DNA of 64,000 bases, from NCBI GenBank assembly GCA_903928495.1, contig CAIYQZ010000011.1:1-64000 (forward strand), in the 5' to 3' direction. Below, in pieces: positions 10,228 through 19,978 of this stretch. The DNA comes from an uncultured bacterium. GTDB lineage: Bacteria; Pseudomonadota; Gammaproteobacteria; Burkholderiales; Burkholderiaceae_C. Within the stretch, counting starts at the first letter, position 1. Each line of letters starts with the position of its first letter. The notes below the pieces were generated by a model. That model did not search any database. It was given only the letters and a program-made list of their open reading frames with translations, and was not told the DNA's origin. The translations under genes were made by a program, and so were the position numbers.

Positions 10228-10680
10228 ATGAAAAGCGTTCACAAATCAGTCCTGCTCTGGCACAGCGCCCACGAAATGTTCGCGTTGGTGACCGATGTTG
10301 GAAGCTACCCCGCTTTTTTGCCTTGGTGCGACCACACGACGGTGCTTGATGCGTCGGAATCAGGCATGACCGCCAAAGTGGGCATGGCGCTCAGTGGGCT
10401 CAAGCAGAGCTTCACCACCCGCAACACACATGAGAAAGACCGCAAGGTGGTCATGCACCTGGTGGACGGCCCGTTTTCCCGGCTGGATGGCACCTGGGAG
10501 TTCACGCCTTTGGGTGATGGCACACAGCGCGCGTGCAAAGTGGACTTCAAGCTCAATTACGGGTTTTCGAACGCCGCACTGGCAACACTGGTAGGACCTG
10601 TTTTCGACAAAATAGCCGCCAACCTGGTCGATGCGTTCGTCAAGCGTGCAGACCAGGTGTACGGCCCTGGCAGCGGCTGA
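10228..10680 (+). CDS. ratA: RatA/Coq10-like SRPBCC (START-fold) protein
   Basis: A 150-residue polyketide-cyclase/START-fold protein. HSAHEMFALVTDVGSYPAFLPWC near the N-terminus and FSNAALATLVGPVFDKIAANLVDAFVKRA at the C-terminus are typical of the RatA/Coq10 family. In E. coli RatA was described as an anti-association factor for 70S ribosomes; related proteins bind ubiquinone precursors, so the role in this organism is open. The ATG at 10228 was chosen because a longer frame would overlap smpB. Its stop overlaps the rnfH start (TGATG), indicating translational coupling. Confidence 0.88.
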   Translation: MKSVHKSVLLWHSAHEMFALVTDVGSYPAFLPWCDHTTVLDASESGMTAKVGMALSGLKQSFTTRNTHEKDRKVVMHLVDGPFSRLDGTWEFTPLGDGTQRACKVDFKLNYGFSNAALATLVGPVFDKIAANLVDAFVKRADQVYGPGSG

Positions 10681-11009
10681 TGAAAGTGTCCCTGGTTTGG
10701 TCGCCAGCACCGCGTCAGGTCATTGAGGACTCTGTGGAGGTACCCGACGGTGCGACGGTGGCCACTGCTTTGGCCCGCTCAGGCTGGACAGAACGTTTCG
10801 GTTTCACGTCCATGCCCGACCTGTCGTTTGGCGTGTGGAACTTGCCCGCCAGTTTGAAGACGCCGTTGCGCGAGTTTGACAGGGTAGAGGTCTACCGACC
10901 GCTGACCGCTGACCCGAAAGAGGCCCGGCGCAAGCGGTTCAGCAAGCAAGGCAGCAAGGCCGCTGGCTTGTTTGCCAACAAACGGCCTGGCGCCAAAGCG
11001 GGATACTGA
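10680..11009 (+). CDS. rnfH: RnfH family ubiquitin-like protein
   Basis: A 109-residue beta-grasp-fold protein (RnfH/RatB). SVEVPDGATVATALARSGW and the conserved FDRVEVYRPLTADPKEARRKR are diagnostic. The C-terminal tail is basic. It overlaps ratA by one base and is probably co-expressed. The molecular role is not established; RnfH is also found near rnf genes elsewhere but not here. Confidence 0.9.
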   Translation: MKVSLVWSPAPRQVIEDSVEVPDGATVATALARSGWTERFGFTSMPDLSFGVWNLPASLKTPLREFDRVEVYRPLTADPKEARRKRFSKQGSKAAGLFANKRPGAKAGY

Positions 11010-11032
11010 GCCGGGCGCTGCCCCAAAACACT

Positions 11033-13146
<2,114 letters not shown>

Positions 13147-13159
13147 ACGCCTTGCCAGC

Positions 13160-13195
13160 AAGCCGCGTCCCTCACGGGAGCGGCTTTTTCTTTTT
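13160..13195 (+). terminator. Rho-independent terminator between guaB and guaA
   Basis: AAGCCGC paired with GCGGCTT, closed by TCCC/GGGA around a CTCA-like loop, is followed by TTTTTCTTTTT. This is the best-formed terminator in the window and lies 14 bases after the guaB stop. Confidence 0.75.
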
Positions 13196-13231
13196 GCCTG
13201 CCTTCACTCCGACTGCCCCGACTGACGCACC

Positions 13232-14848
13232 ATGCAGCACCAAAAAATCCTCATCCTCGATTTCGGCTCCCAGGTCACGCAGCTCATTGCCCGCCGTGTG
13301 CGCGAGGCCCATGTGTACTGCGAAGTTCACCCTTGCGATGTGACCGACGACTGGGTGCGCGAGTTCGCGGCCGATGGCCAACTCAAAGGCGTGATCCTGT
13401 CGGGCAGCCACGCCAGCGTGTACGAGGTGGACGACAAAGCCCCCGATGCGGTGTACCAGCTCGGCATTCCCGTGCTGGGCATTTGCTACGGCATGCAGAC
13501 CATGGCGCAGCAGCTGGGCGGCAAGGTAGAAGGTTCCAACACCCGAGAATTCGGTTACGCCGAGGTGCGCGCCCGTGGCCACACCGAGCTGCTGAAAGAC
13601 ATAGCCGACTTCACCACCACCGAAGGTCACGGCATGCTCGAGGTGTGGATGAGCCATGGCGACAAAGTCACCGAACTGCCACCCGGCTTCAAGCTGATGG
13701 CGTCCACCGATTCCTGCCCCATTGCCGGCATGGCCGACGAGGCCCGCCACTTCTACGCTGTGCAGTTCCACCCCGAGGTGACGCACACCGTGCAAGGCAA
13801 AGCACTGCTGGAGCGCTTTGTGCTGGGCATTTGTGGCACCCGGCCCGACTGGGTCATGCGCGACCACATTGCCGAGGCGGTTGAAAAAATCCGCGCCCAA
13901 GTGGGCGACGAAGAAGTCATTCTCGGTCTGTCGGGCGGCGTCGATTCATCGGTGGCCGCCGCGCTGATTCACCGCGCCATTGGCGACCAGCTCACCTGCG
14001 TGTTCGTTGACCATGGTCTGCTGCGCCTGAACGAAGGCGACATGGTGATGGACATGTTCGTGGGCAAGCTGCACGCCAAGGTGATCCGGGTGGATGCATC
14101 CGATCAGTTCCTGGGGCACCTGGCTGGAGTGAGCGACCCCGAAGCCAAGCGCAAAATCATCGGGCGCGAATTTGTAGAGGTTTTCAAGGCCTCAGCGCTT
14201 GCCCTGAAACAAGGAGACGCTTCCCGAAAGGGAGCAACATTCCTCGCGCAAGGCACCATTTACCCGGATGTGATCGAGTCGGGCGGTGCAAAAAGCAAGA
14301 AGGCCGTCACCATCAAGAGCCACCACAACGTGGGTGGTTTGCCGGAACAGCTCGGATTGAAACTGCTCGAGCCGCTGCGCGATCTGTTCAAAGACGAGGT
14401 GCGTGAGTTGGGTGTGGCCCTGGGCTTGCCGCACGACATGGTCTACCGCCATCCTTTCCCAGGCCCCGGTCTGGGCGTTCGAATCCTCGGTGAGGTCAAG
14501 AAGGAATACGCCGACCTGCTGCGCCGGGCCGACGCCATCTTCATCGAAGAACTGCGCAACTTTGTGGACGCCGACACCGGCAAGACCTGGTACGACCTGA
14601 CAAGCCAGGCCTTCACCGTGTTCCTGCCTGTGAAAAGCGTGGGCGTGATGGGCGATGGCCGCACCTACGACTACGTGGTGGCCCTGCGCGCCGTGCAAAC
14701 CAGTGATTTTATGACTGCAGACTGGGCCGAGCTGCCCTATGCGCTGTTGAAAAAAGTCAGCAGCCGCATCATCAACGAAGTGCGTGGCATCAACCGCGTG
14801 ACCTACGACGTGAGCAGCAAGCCGCCAGCCACCATTGAGTGGGAATAA
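13232..14848 (+). CDS. guaA: GMP synthase (glutamine-hydrolysing)
   Basis: A 538-residue enzyme converting XMP to GMP with ATP and glutamine. Class I glutamine amidotransferase half with nucleophile Cys85 in GICYGMQ and [11 protein letters not shown]-pyrophosphatase half with [18 protein letters not shown]-terminal dimerisation domain ending PPATIEWE. Residues near [17 protein letters not shown], just before [11 protein letters not shown], are encoded by a segment that resembles a dispersed repeat copy and lies in a length-variable loop. Follows guaB. Confidence 0.97.
   Translation: MQHQKILILDFGSQVTQLIARRVREAHVYCEVHPCDVTDDWVREFAADGQLKGVILSGSHASVYEVDDKAPDAVYQLGIPVLGICYGMQTMAQQLGGKVEGSNTREFGYAEVRARGHTELLKDIADFTTTEGHGMLEVWMSHGDKVTELPPGFKLMASTDSCPIAGMADEARHFYAVQFHPEVTHTVQGKALLERFVLGICGTRPDWVMRDHIAEAVEKIRAQVGDEEVILGLSGGVDSSVAAALIHRAIGDQLTCVFVDHGLLRLNEGDMVMDMFVGKLHAKVIRVDASDQFLGHLAGVSDPEAKRKIIGREFVEVFKASALALKQGDASRKGATFLAQGTIYPDVIESGGAKSKKAVTIKSHHNVGGLPEQLGLKLLEPLRDLFKDEVRELGVALGLPHDMVYRHPFPGPGLGVRILGEVKKEYADLLRRADAIFIEELRNFVDADTGKTWYDLTSQAFTVFLPVKSVGVMGDGRTYDYVVALRAVQTSDFMTADWAELPYALLKKVSSRIINEVRGINRVTYDVSSKPPATIEWE
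14181..14230 (+). repeat. Possible short dispersed repeat inside guaA (copy 3)
   Basis: The segment carries GGCCTCAGCGCTTG and a distant half-arm, resembling the reverse orientation of the other copies. This is the weakest of the six matches. Confidence 0.3.
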
Positions 14849-14855
14849 AGCCTGA

Positions 14856-14873
14856 CGCCGCAGCCCTGCGGCG
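14856..14873 (+). terminator. Hairpin after guaA, possible terminator
   Basis: CGCCGCAG and CTGCGGCG form a perfect 8-bp stem with a 2-base centre 7 bases after the guaA stop. There is no clear T-run, so it may act with Rho or only protect the 3' end. Confidence 0.35.
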
Positions 14874-14961
14874 CCCCATTTGTACCGACAGGCCAGGGCC
14901 TGGCTGACGACCGTCTGGCGGCGCACAGTTGACATGCGGCATCACGTTTAGGCTGCAAGGC

Positions 14962-15837
14962 ATGCCTACCTTGTTTCCGGCCCAGTCCGGCATGCTGCCA
15001 CCACTTGCCATGGCTTCGCCGGCCCCCTGGCAACCCCCCGCACTCACAGCCTTTTGGATGCTGGCTTTTGGCCTGTCGTGGGCTTGCTGGTGGATGTCTC
15101 CCTACGTTGACTTGCACTCGGCCTGGCTGGGCACTTTGCTGATGTGGGCTGGCGGTTTCGGTCCCAGCGCCGCTGCGGTTCTGGTGGTTTTGCGCTGGCC
15201 TGGGCGTGCTGGCTTGCGCAACTGGCTCGTTGGCTGTGTGCGTCCCGTTGCAGGCTGGGGCTGGCTGCTGCTGGCCTTCACACTGCCTTTGGTCGTGGTG
15301 CTGATTGCGGCGGGTGTGCACACGGCCATGGGCGGCACCATGGCACCGTCACCCGCCACTGGACACCTGCTTCTGGCCAGTGTGAACCTGTTGGCCATTG
15401 CGTTGCTGGGCGGGCCGCTGGGCGAGGAGTTTGGCTGGCGCGGGTTTGCCTTGCCTGCTTTGCAGGCCCGCCTGGGGTGGCGCTATGCCGGCCTGCTGTT
15501 GGGTTTGGTGTGGGGCGTTTGGCACCTGCCGCTGTTCCACCAGGCCCACACCTTGCAGTCGCACACAACGGTGCCTACGTTTTTGCTCAGCACGCTGGCC
15601 ATGTCGGTGATGGTTGCGTGGCTGGCGCTCAGGTCGGGCGGGGGCTTGACGGCTGCGCTGGTGCTGCACACGGCTACCAACTTCTGGCCCACCATCGTTC
15701 CCGTGCTGCCCACGGCTGACACCCAACGGCCTTTTGAACTGGTGGTGGCGCTTCAGGTGCTGTTGGCCCTGGGGTTCTTGGCTTTCCCGGGAGTGCCTGA
15801 GCTGAAAGTTAAAACGAAAATACCTGATAGCGCTTGA
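14962..15837 (+). CDS. CPBP-family intramembrane metalloprotease
   Basis: A polytopic protein of about 291 residues with roughly eight hydrophobic segments. The CPBP (Abi) signature GPLGEEFGWRGFALPALQ supplies the paired glutamates and arginine, and GVWHLPLFHQ and HTATNFW supply the later conserved His/Asn residues, so the catalytic set looks complete. Members cleave membrane substrates or serve in bacteriocin self-immunity; the target here is unknown. Start is uncertain among ATGs at 14929, 14962 and 14992. The last codons (VKTKIPDSA) fall in a dispersed repeat copy, suggesting the native C-terminus was replaced. Confidence 0.82.
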   Translation: MPTLFPAQSGMLPPLAMASPAPWQPPALTAFWMLAFGLSWACWWMSPYVDLHSAWLGTLLMWAGGFGPSAAAVLVVLRWPGRAGLRNWLVGCVRPVAGWGWLLLAFTLPLVVVLIAAGVHTAMGGTMAPSPATGHLLLASVNLLAIALLGGPLGEEFGWRGFALPALQARLGWRYAGLLLGLVWGVWHLPLFHQAHTLQSHTTVPTFLLSTLAMSVMVAWLALRSGGGLTAALVLHTATNFWPTIVPVLPTADTQRPFELVVALQVLLALGFLAFPGVPELKVKTKIPDSA

Positions 15838-15861
15838 TGGTATTCATTTGTTAGCTATCAA
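15800..15861 (+). repeat. Short dispersed repeat at the 3' end of the CPBP gene (copy 4)
   Basis: Contains GATAGCGCTTGATGG and TTAGCTATCA, an inverted-repeat layout, spanning the end of the CPBP gene and the short space before the convergent TauE/SafE gene. TAGCGCTTGATG at 15828-15839 is identical to that in truB. Its hairpin could also act as a bidirectional terminator. Confidence 0.55.
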
Positions 15862-15869
15862 CGTTGTTA

Positions 15870-16619
15870 TCATCCGGCTATGAATCCATCCCAAATCAGT
15901 TTGGCCCCGGTCAAAAACATGCCCCAGTCCACCAGCCGGTAAAACCACAGGGGACTGATTTTGCGGGCCACCTTCACCCCCGCCCAAACGCCGAGCGGGG
16001 CAAATGGCATCAGCGCCAGAGAAGTGGCAAAGTTGCGCATGTCCAGCAGGCCCAGCCAGGCGTAGGGCAGCCACTTGCTGAGGTTGATGACGAAAAAAAA
16101 CGCCGCCAACGTGCCGGTGAACACCGTGGGTGCCAGCTTCAGCGGGATCACATAGGCATTGACGGGCGGGCCGCCCGAGTGCGACACAAAGCTCGTGAAG
16201 CCCGACGTGGTGGTCATCACCGCGCCCCAGAGCTTGCCGGGTGGCGGCGCGTCAGCGTGCGGCGGGAACAGCTTGCGTTGCGCCAGAAACACCCAGGCAA
16301 ACACCCCCACCACGCCTGCCACGGTGTGCGAGTCCAGTGTTTTGAACAGCAGGGCCCCCACGCAAATGCCCAGCAGCCCCCAAGGCAGCATGAAGCGAAA
16401 CAGCGCCCAGTCCAGATCTTTCCGAAAGGCCTTGAGTGTCAGCACGTCCATCACAAACAGCAGGGGCATGAAGATGGCGGCGGCTTCGGGCACGGTCACG
16501 GCCAGGGCCATCAACGGCACGCCCAGCGATCCAAAGCCCGCCCCAAAACCGCTTTTGCTAAGCCCCAGCAGGAACACTGCCGGAATGGCCACCAGGTAAA
16601 AAAACGGCTCGGTGATCAT
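15870..16619 (-). CDS. TauE/SafE (TSUP) family permease
   Basis: A 249-residue membrane protein with about eight transmembrane helices in two halves. GLSKSGFGAGFGSLGVPLMAL in the first helix pair and SFVSHSGGPPVNAYVIPLKL in the second half are the TSUP repeat motifs. These proteins export or import sulfite, sulfonates or related anions; the substrate is not evident. It converges with the CPBP gene and is divergent from the small gene at 16731. Confidence 0.88.
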   Translation of the reverse strand: MITEPFFYLVAIPAVFLLGLSKSGFGAGFGSLGVPLMALAVTVPEAAAIFMPLLFVMDVLTLKAFRKDLDWALFRFMLPWGLLGICVGALLFKTLDSHTVAGVVGVFAWVFLAQRKLFPPHADAPPPGKLWGAVMTTTSGFTSFVSHSGGPPVNAYVIPLKLAPTVFTGTLAAFFFVINLSKWLPYAWLGLLDMRNFATSLALMPFAPLGVWAGVKVARKISPLWFYRLVDWGMFLTGAKLIWDGFIAG

Positions 16620-16730
16620 TCAGAGATGGGTTCGGGTGGCGGCGGAGGGCAGGGGCTGTGATGAAATCAGGCCACTCGGGCCTGTGCGCCCATTGTGCAG
16701 GCTGCGGCCATTCGTTTCAGGGGCTTGGGG

Positions 16731-16976
16731 ATGAAATCAATGTTCAGTCTGGTGGGGCTGTTGCTGGTGCTGGCCATCGTGGGGTTGCTGTTCAAACGCC
16801 AAACAGCACCCGTGGCCCACCCACCTCAAGCAGCTGGTGCGCAGCACAATGCGGCAACGCCAAGTACCCCAGCCTTGCCAACCCCACCCACCGGCACGCC
16901 ACAACAACAGGTGGACCAGGTCAAAAAGGCGTTGGACCAGGCCGTTCAATCACGTCCCATGCCCGACAACCTGTGA
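16731..16976 (+). CDS. Small membrane-anchored hypothetical protein
   Basis: An 81-residue protein with one N-terminal transmembrane helix (FSLVGLLLVLAIVGLLFK) and a soluble Pro/Ala/Thr/Gln-rich tail. The family is not recognised. Its TGA stop overlaps the proposed GTG start of tadA (GTGA at 16973-16976), which suggests translational coupling and a shared operon. An upstream in-frame ATG at 16695 is possible. Confidence 0.7.
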   Translation: MKSMFSLVGLLLVLAIVGLLFKRQTAPVAHPPQAAGAQHNAATPSTPALPTPPTGTPQQQVDQVKKALDQAVQSRPMPDNL

Positions 16977-18229
16977 CAACTGCTGATCAAGACACCCACT
17001 GGATGCAGCTGGCGCTGGAGCAGGCACGCCTGGCTGCTGCCGAGGGCGAGGTGCCCGTGGGTGCCGTGGTGGTGAAGGATGGACAACTGGTATCAACCGG
17101 ACGCAACGCACCCATTGGCGGGCAAGACCCTACCGCCCATGCAGAGGTGCAGGCTTTGCGGGCGGCCGCCCAGAGCTTGGGTAACTACCGGCTGGACGGC
17201 TGCACCCTGTACGTGACGCTGGAGCCCTGCGCCATGTGCAGTGGCGCCATGCTGCATGCGCGACTGGCCCGTGTTGTGTTCGGTGCGGCGGATGCCAAAA
17301 CCGGTGCTGCGGGGGGGCTGTTGAATCTGTTTGCCCAGCCCGGTCTGAACCACCAGACGGGCGTCACTGGGGGAGTGCTTGCCTCGGAATGCGCAGCCCT
17401 GTTGCAGGCTTTTTTCAGGCCCCGGCGACTGAACGTCCGGCCCTTGCGGGAAGACGCGCTGCGCACCCCTCCGTCGCGCTTTGACGGCCTGGACGACCCC
17501 AGCCTGCGGGATTTTCAGGTGCAGGTCAGCCAACTGCCAGCACTCGCCGGGTTGAACATGCACGTGCTGGACACGGGGCCTGCCCCGGGGCCGACCGTGA
17601 TGGTGCTCCATGGCCTTTGGGGTTGGGGCTGGGAGGCCGAGGCTCTGGCCACCGAACTGATGCAACTGGGCGTTCGTGCCGTGGTGCCCGATTTGCCCGG
17701 TTTTGGGCGCAGTGACAAACCCAAAAAGCCCGGCTTTCACACGCTGGCGTGGCACACCCGATGCCTGCAGGAACTGGGTGCCCACCTTGGGCTTGCTCGC
17801 GCAACCGTGCTGGTGCCACAGGTGCCGCAGACGGTTGCATTGGCCGTGGCACTGTGCCAAGCGGCCCCGGGGCATTTCGACCGTGTGGTGGCCTGGAGCC
17901 CTGCCGCAGCTGAAGGCAATGCTTGCCCGGGCTTGGACGCGCCGTTTCCCGATGTTGGGCACCGCGCGGCGCAGCGCGCCTTTGCGTTGTGGGACGTCAG
18001 CGCGGGCATTGCACAGGGCAGCCCCAACGCCTTTCCCGTTCACCACATTTCCGGCGTGGGCGGTCAGCTTGGCGGGTGCGCCGGCACTGTTTGGGCCCAA
18101 TGGTCTGGGGGCTATGCGGTGGGCGAGACCAAGGCCAGCAGCGATTGTCCTGACAATCGCGTTTTCAACGATGCAGCGCTTGCCCGCCACCTGCTGGCGC
18201 TGGTTCACCACAGAGAGGTCGATTCATGA
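16973..18229 (+). CDS. tadA: tRNA adenosine(34) deaminase TadA fused to a degenerate alpha/beta hydrolase
   Basis: A 418-residue two-domain protein. Residues 1-165 are a full TadA deaminase, which converts A34 to inosine in tRNA-Arg(ACG): zinc ligand His56 and proton shuttle Glu58 in AHAEVQ, and Cys86/Cys89 in EPCAMCSGAM. Residues from about 190 form an alpha/beta-hydrolase fold like haloalkane dehalogenases (VMVLHGLWGWGW, VVPDLPGFGRSDKP). The nucleophile-elbow position reads LVPQVPQTV, with no Ser, Asp or Cys near residue 284, so this domain is probably catalytically dead. The GTG start is chosen because it overlaps the upstream stop; ATG at 17003 is the alternative. The stop overlaps the next start (ATGA). 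Confidence 0.9.
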   Translation: MTTADQDTHWMQLALEQARLAAAEGEVPVGAVVVKDGQLVSTGRNAPIGGQDPTAHAEVQALRAAAQSLGNYRLDGCTLYVTLEPCAMCSGAMLHARLARVVFGAADAKTGAAGGLLNLFAQPGLNHQTGVTGGVLASECAALLQAFFRPRRLNVRPLREDALRTPPSRFDGLDDPSLRDFQVQVSQLPALAGLNMHVLDTGPAPGPTVMVLHGLWGWGWEAEALATELMQLGVRAVVPDLPGFGRSDKPKKPGFHTLAWHTRCLQELGAHLGLARATVLVPQVPQTVALAVALCQAAPGHFDRVVAWSPAAAEGNACPGLDAPFPDVGHRAAQRAFALWDVSAGIAQGSPNAFPVHHISGVGGQLGGCAGTVWAQWSGGYAVGETKASSDCPDNRVFNDAALARHLLALVHHREVDS

Positions 18230-18828
18230 GCACTGGCGCAGGCCAATGGCTGGCGCAGGCAAGACTGCGGCTCAAGGCCCGTTTGCCCACACCCGACAGT
18301 TTGCAAGGCAACCGCTGGTTGTCGTGGCTGGGCCCTTCGCTGTACCACCCCCGCCTGTGGCACATGAGCCGCCGTGGCCTGGCGCTGGGTATGGCCATCG
18401 GCATTTTTTTCGGATTCCTGATCCCCATCGCGCAAATTCCATTCTCGGCGGCTACGGCGGTGGCTTTGCGGGCAAATCTGCCGGTGGCCATGGTCAGCAC
18501 CCTGGTCACCAACCCGGTGACGTTCGCACCGGTTTACTACGCGGCTTACAAAACTGGCAATGCTTTGCTGGGGCAAACAGGCGGCGATGCTGTGCCCATT
18601 CAATCGCCGGATACAACTGCAGAGGTGGACAGCCCCCGTGGCGCGCTTCAACGGTTTTGGGCCTTTGTCACAGGCGTGGGTCAGCCATTGGTGTTGGGGC
18701 TGGCGTTGTTTGCCGTGTGCGGTGGGCTCATGGTGTACGCGGTCGCAAATTGGGTGTGGATCGCCCTGGCCCGTCGTCGCCATCGACAGCGGCGGCTTCA
18801 ACGGGGAGCGGTACCTTTAAGTAGGTGA
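18226..18828 (+). CDS. DUF2062 domain-containing membrane protein
   Basis: A 200-residue protein with about three transmembrane segments. SRRGLALGMAIGIFFGFLIPIAQIPFSA and STLVTNPVTFAPVYYAAYKTG are the DUF2062 hallmarks. The function is not established. It overlaps tadA by 4 bases (ATGA), indicating the same operon. Confidence 0.88.
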   Translation: MSTGAGQWLAQARLRLKARLPTPDSLQGNRWLSWLGPSLYHPRLWHMSRRGLALGMAIGIFFGFLIPIAQIPFSAATAVALRANLPVAMVSTLVTNPVTFAPVYYAAYKTGNALLGQTGGDAVPIQSPDTTAEVDSPRGALQRFWAFVTGVGQPLVLGLALFAVCGGLMVYAVANWVWIALARRRHRQRRLQRGAVPLSR

Positions 18829-18870
18829 GTGCAGGCGCCTTCAGGTCATCGTGGTGGGATACTGCGGCGC

Positions 18871-19944
18871 GTGAAAAAACACATCTACATCTATTCCCCC
18901 TCCAGCGCCGCTCGCGACAAAGTTGCCTTTCGCCGGGGGGTCAAACGGCTCAAAGCCCTGGGGCACGAGGTGGAACTGGACGCCGACGCGCTCAGCAGCC
19001 ACCAGCGGTTTGCGGGTGACGACGCCACCCGGATTCAGGCCATCACCCGCGCCGCCGCCAGCGGGGCTGACGTGGCACTGATCTCTCGCGGGGGCTATGG
19101 TCTCACCCGCATCTTGCCCAAGTTGCCCTACGCCGACATCGCCCGGTCCGTTCTAAACGGCATGCACTGGATGGGCCTGAGTGACTTCACGGCCCTGCAA
19201 ATGGGCCTGATGGCTCACCAGCAGCGGGCCATTGGGGTGACAGACGGCGGACAGGGCAGCGGCTTTGCCACTGCAGATACCTTTGGCCCCGGTGCCATCA
19301 CCTGGGCTGGGCCTGCCTTGGGCGAAGACTTTGGGGCCGACCCCAAGCTGGGCGACGAAGCCAACCCACTGCCCGACGACATCATGGAAGCCTGCTTCGA
19401 CGACCTGCTGTGTGGCTTGGGCGAAGGCACCGGCTGGCGCTTGCCCAAGCCCGATGTGGTAGCGCTGCAAAATTTATCAAAAAAAGAAGCTGAAAGTACA
19501 GAGCAGAAAAGCGCTGAAGGCACTTTTGACATTGAAGACGCCGTGCTGTGGGGTGGCAACCTCACCGTGCTCACCTCGCTGGTGGGCACGCCCTGGCTGC
19601 CCACTGTGCGCGGTGGGGTGCTGTTTGTGGAAGATGTGAACGAGCATCCCTACAGGGTGGAACGCATGCTGACCACTTTGCTGCATGCCGGTGTGCTGGC
19701 GCAGCAGCGGGCCGTGGTGCTGGGCCAGTTCAACCGCTACAAGCTGGTGCCCCTGCACGACCGGGGCTACAAACTCACCACCGTGGTCGATTGGCTGCGC
19801 ACCCAATTGGCCCCCCACGGCGTGCCGGTGCTGACCGGGTTGCCCTTCGGCCATGTGGCCACCAAAGTGCTGCTGCCTGTGGGCCGAGTGGTTGACTTGG
19901 CCGTGCGTGGCCGAGATGCCCTGATGTTCTGGGACGAGCACTGA
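18871..19944 (+). CDS. ldcA: Muramoyltetrapeptide LD-carboxypeptidase (S66 family)
   Basis: A 357-residue cytoplasmic serine peptidase that removes the terminal D-Ala from murein tetrapeptides during cell-wall recycling. YIYSPS at the start, LISRGGYGLTR, the nucleophile Ser104 in GLSDFTAL, and GGNLTVLTSLVGTPW are S66 signatures; the later Glu and His are supplied around LFVEDVNEHPYR and GLPFGHVATK. Start is GTG at 18871, where conserved sequence begins. Residues around LQNLSKKEAESTEQKSAEG are encoded by an AT-rich dispersed repeat copy inserted before GTFDIEDAVLWGGN. Confidence 0.9.
   Translation: MKKHIYIYSPSSAARDKVAFRRGVKRLKALGHEVELDADALSSHQRFAGDDATRIQAITRAAASGADVALISRGGYGLTRILPKLPYADIARSVLNGMHWMGLSDFTALQMGLMAHQQRAIGVTDGGQGSGFATADTFGPGAITWAGPALGEDFGADPKLGDEANPLPDDIMEACFDDLLCGLGEGTGWRLPKPDVVALQNLSKKEAESTEQKSAEGTFDIEDAVLWGGNLTVLTSLVGTPWLPTVRGGVLFVEDVNEHPYRVERMLTTLLHAGVLAQQRAVVLGQFNRYKLVPLHDRGYKLTTVVDWLRTQLAPHGVPVLTGLPFGHVATKVLLPVGRVVDLAVRGRDALMFWDEH
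19468..19528 (+). repeat. Short dispersed repeat inside ldcA (copy 5)
   Basis: A very AT-rich island in GC-rich coding sequence containing AAATTTATCAA, GAAGCTGAAAG and AAAAGCGCTGAAGGC. The encoded stretch is Lys/Glu/Ser-rich and would form a surface loop. The frame is preserved. Confidence 0.55.
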
Positions 19945-19978
19945 CCTAGCGCGAACAACAACGAACATTGGAGAACGC

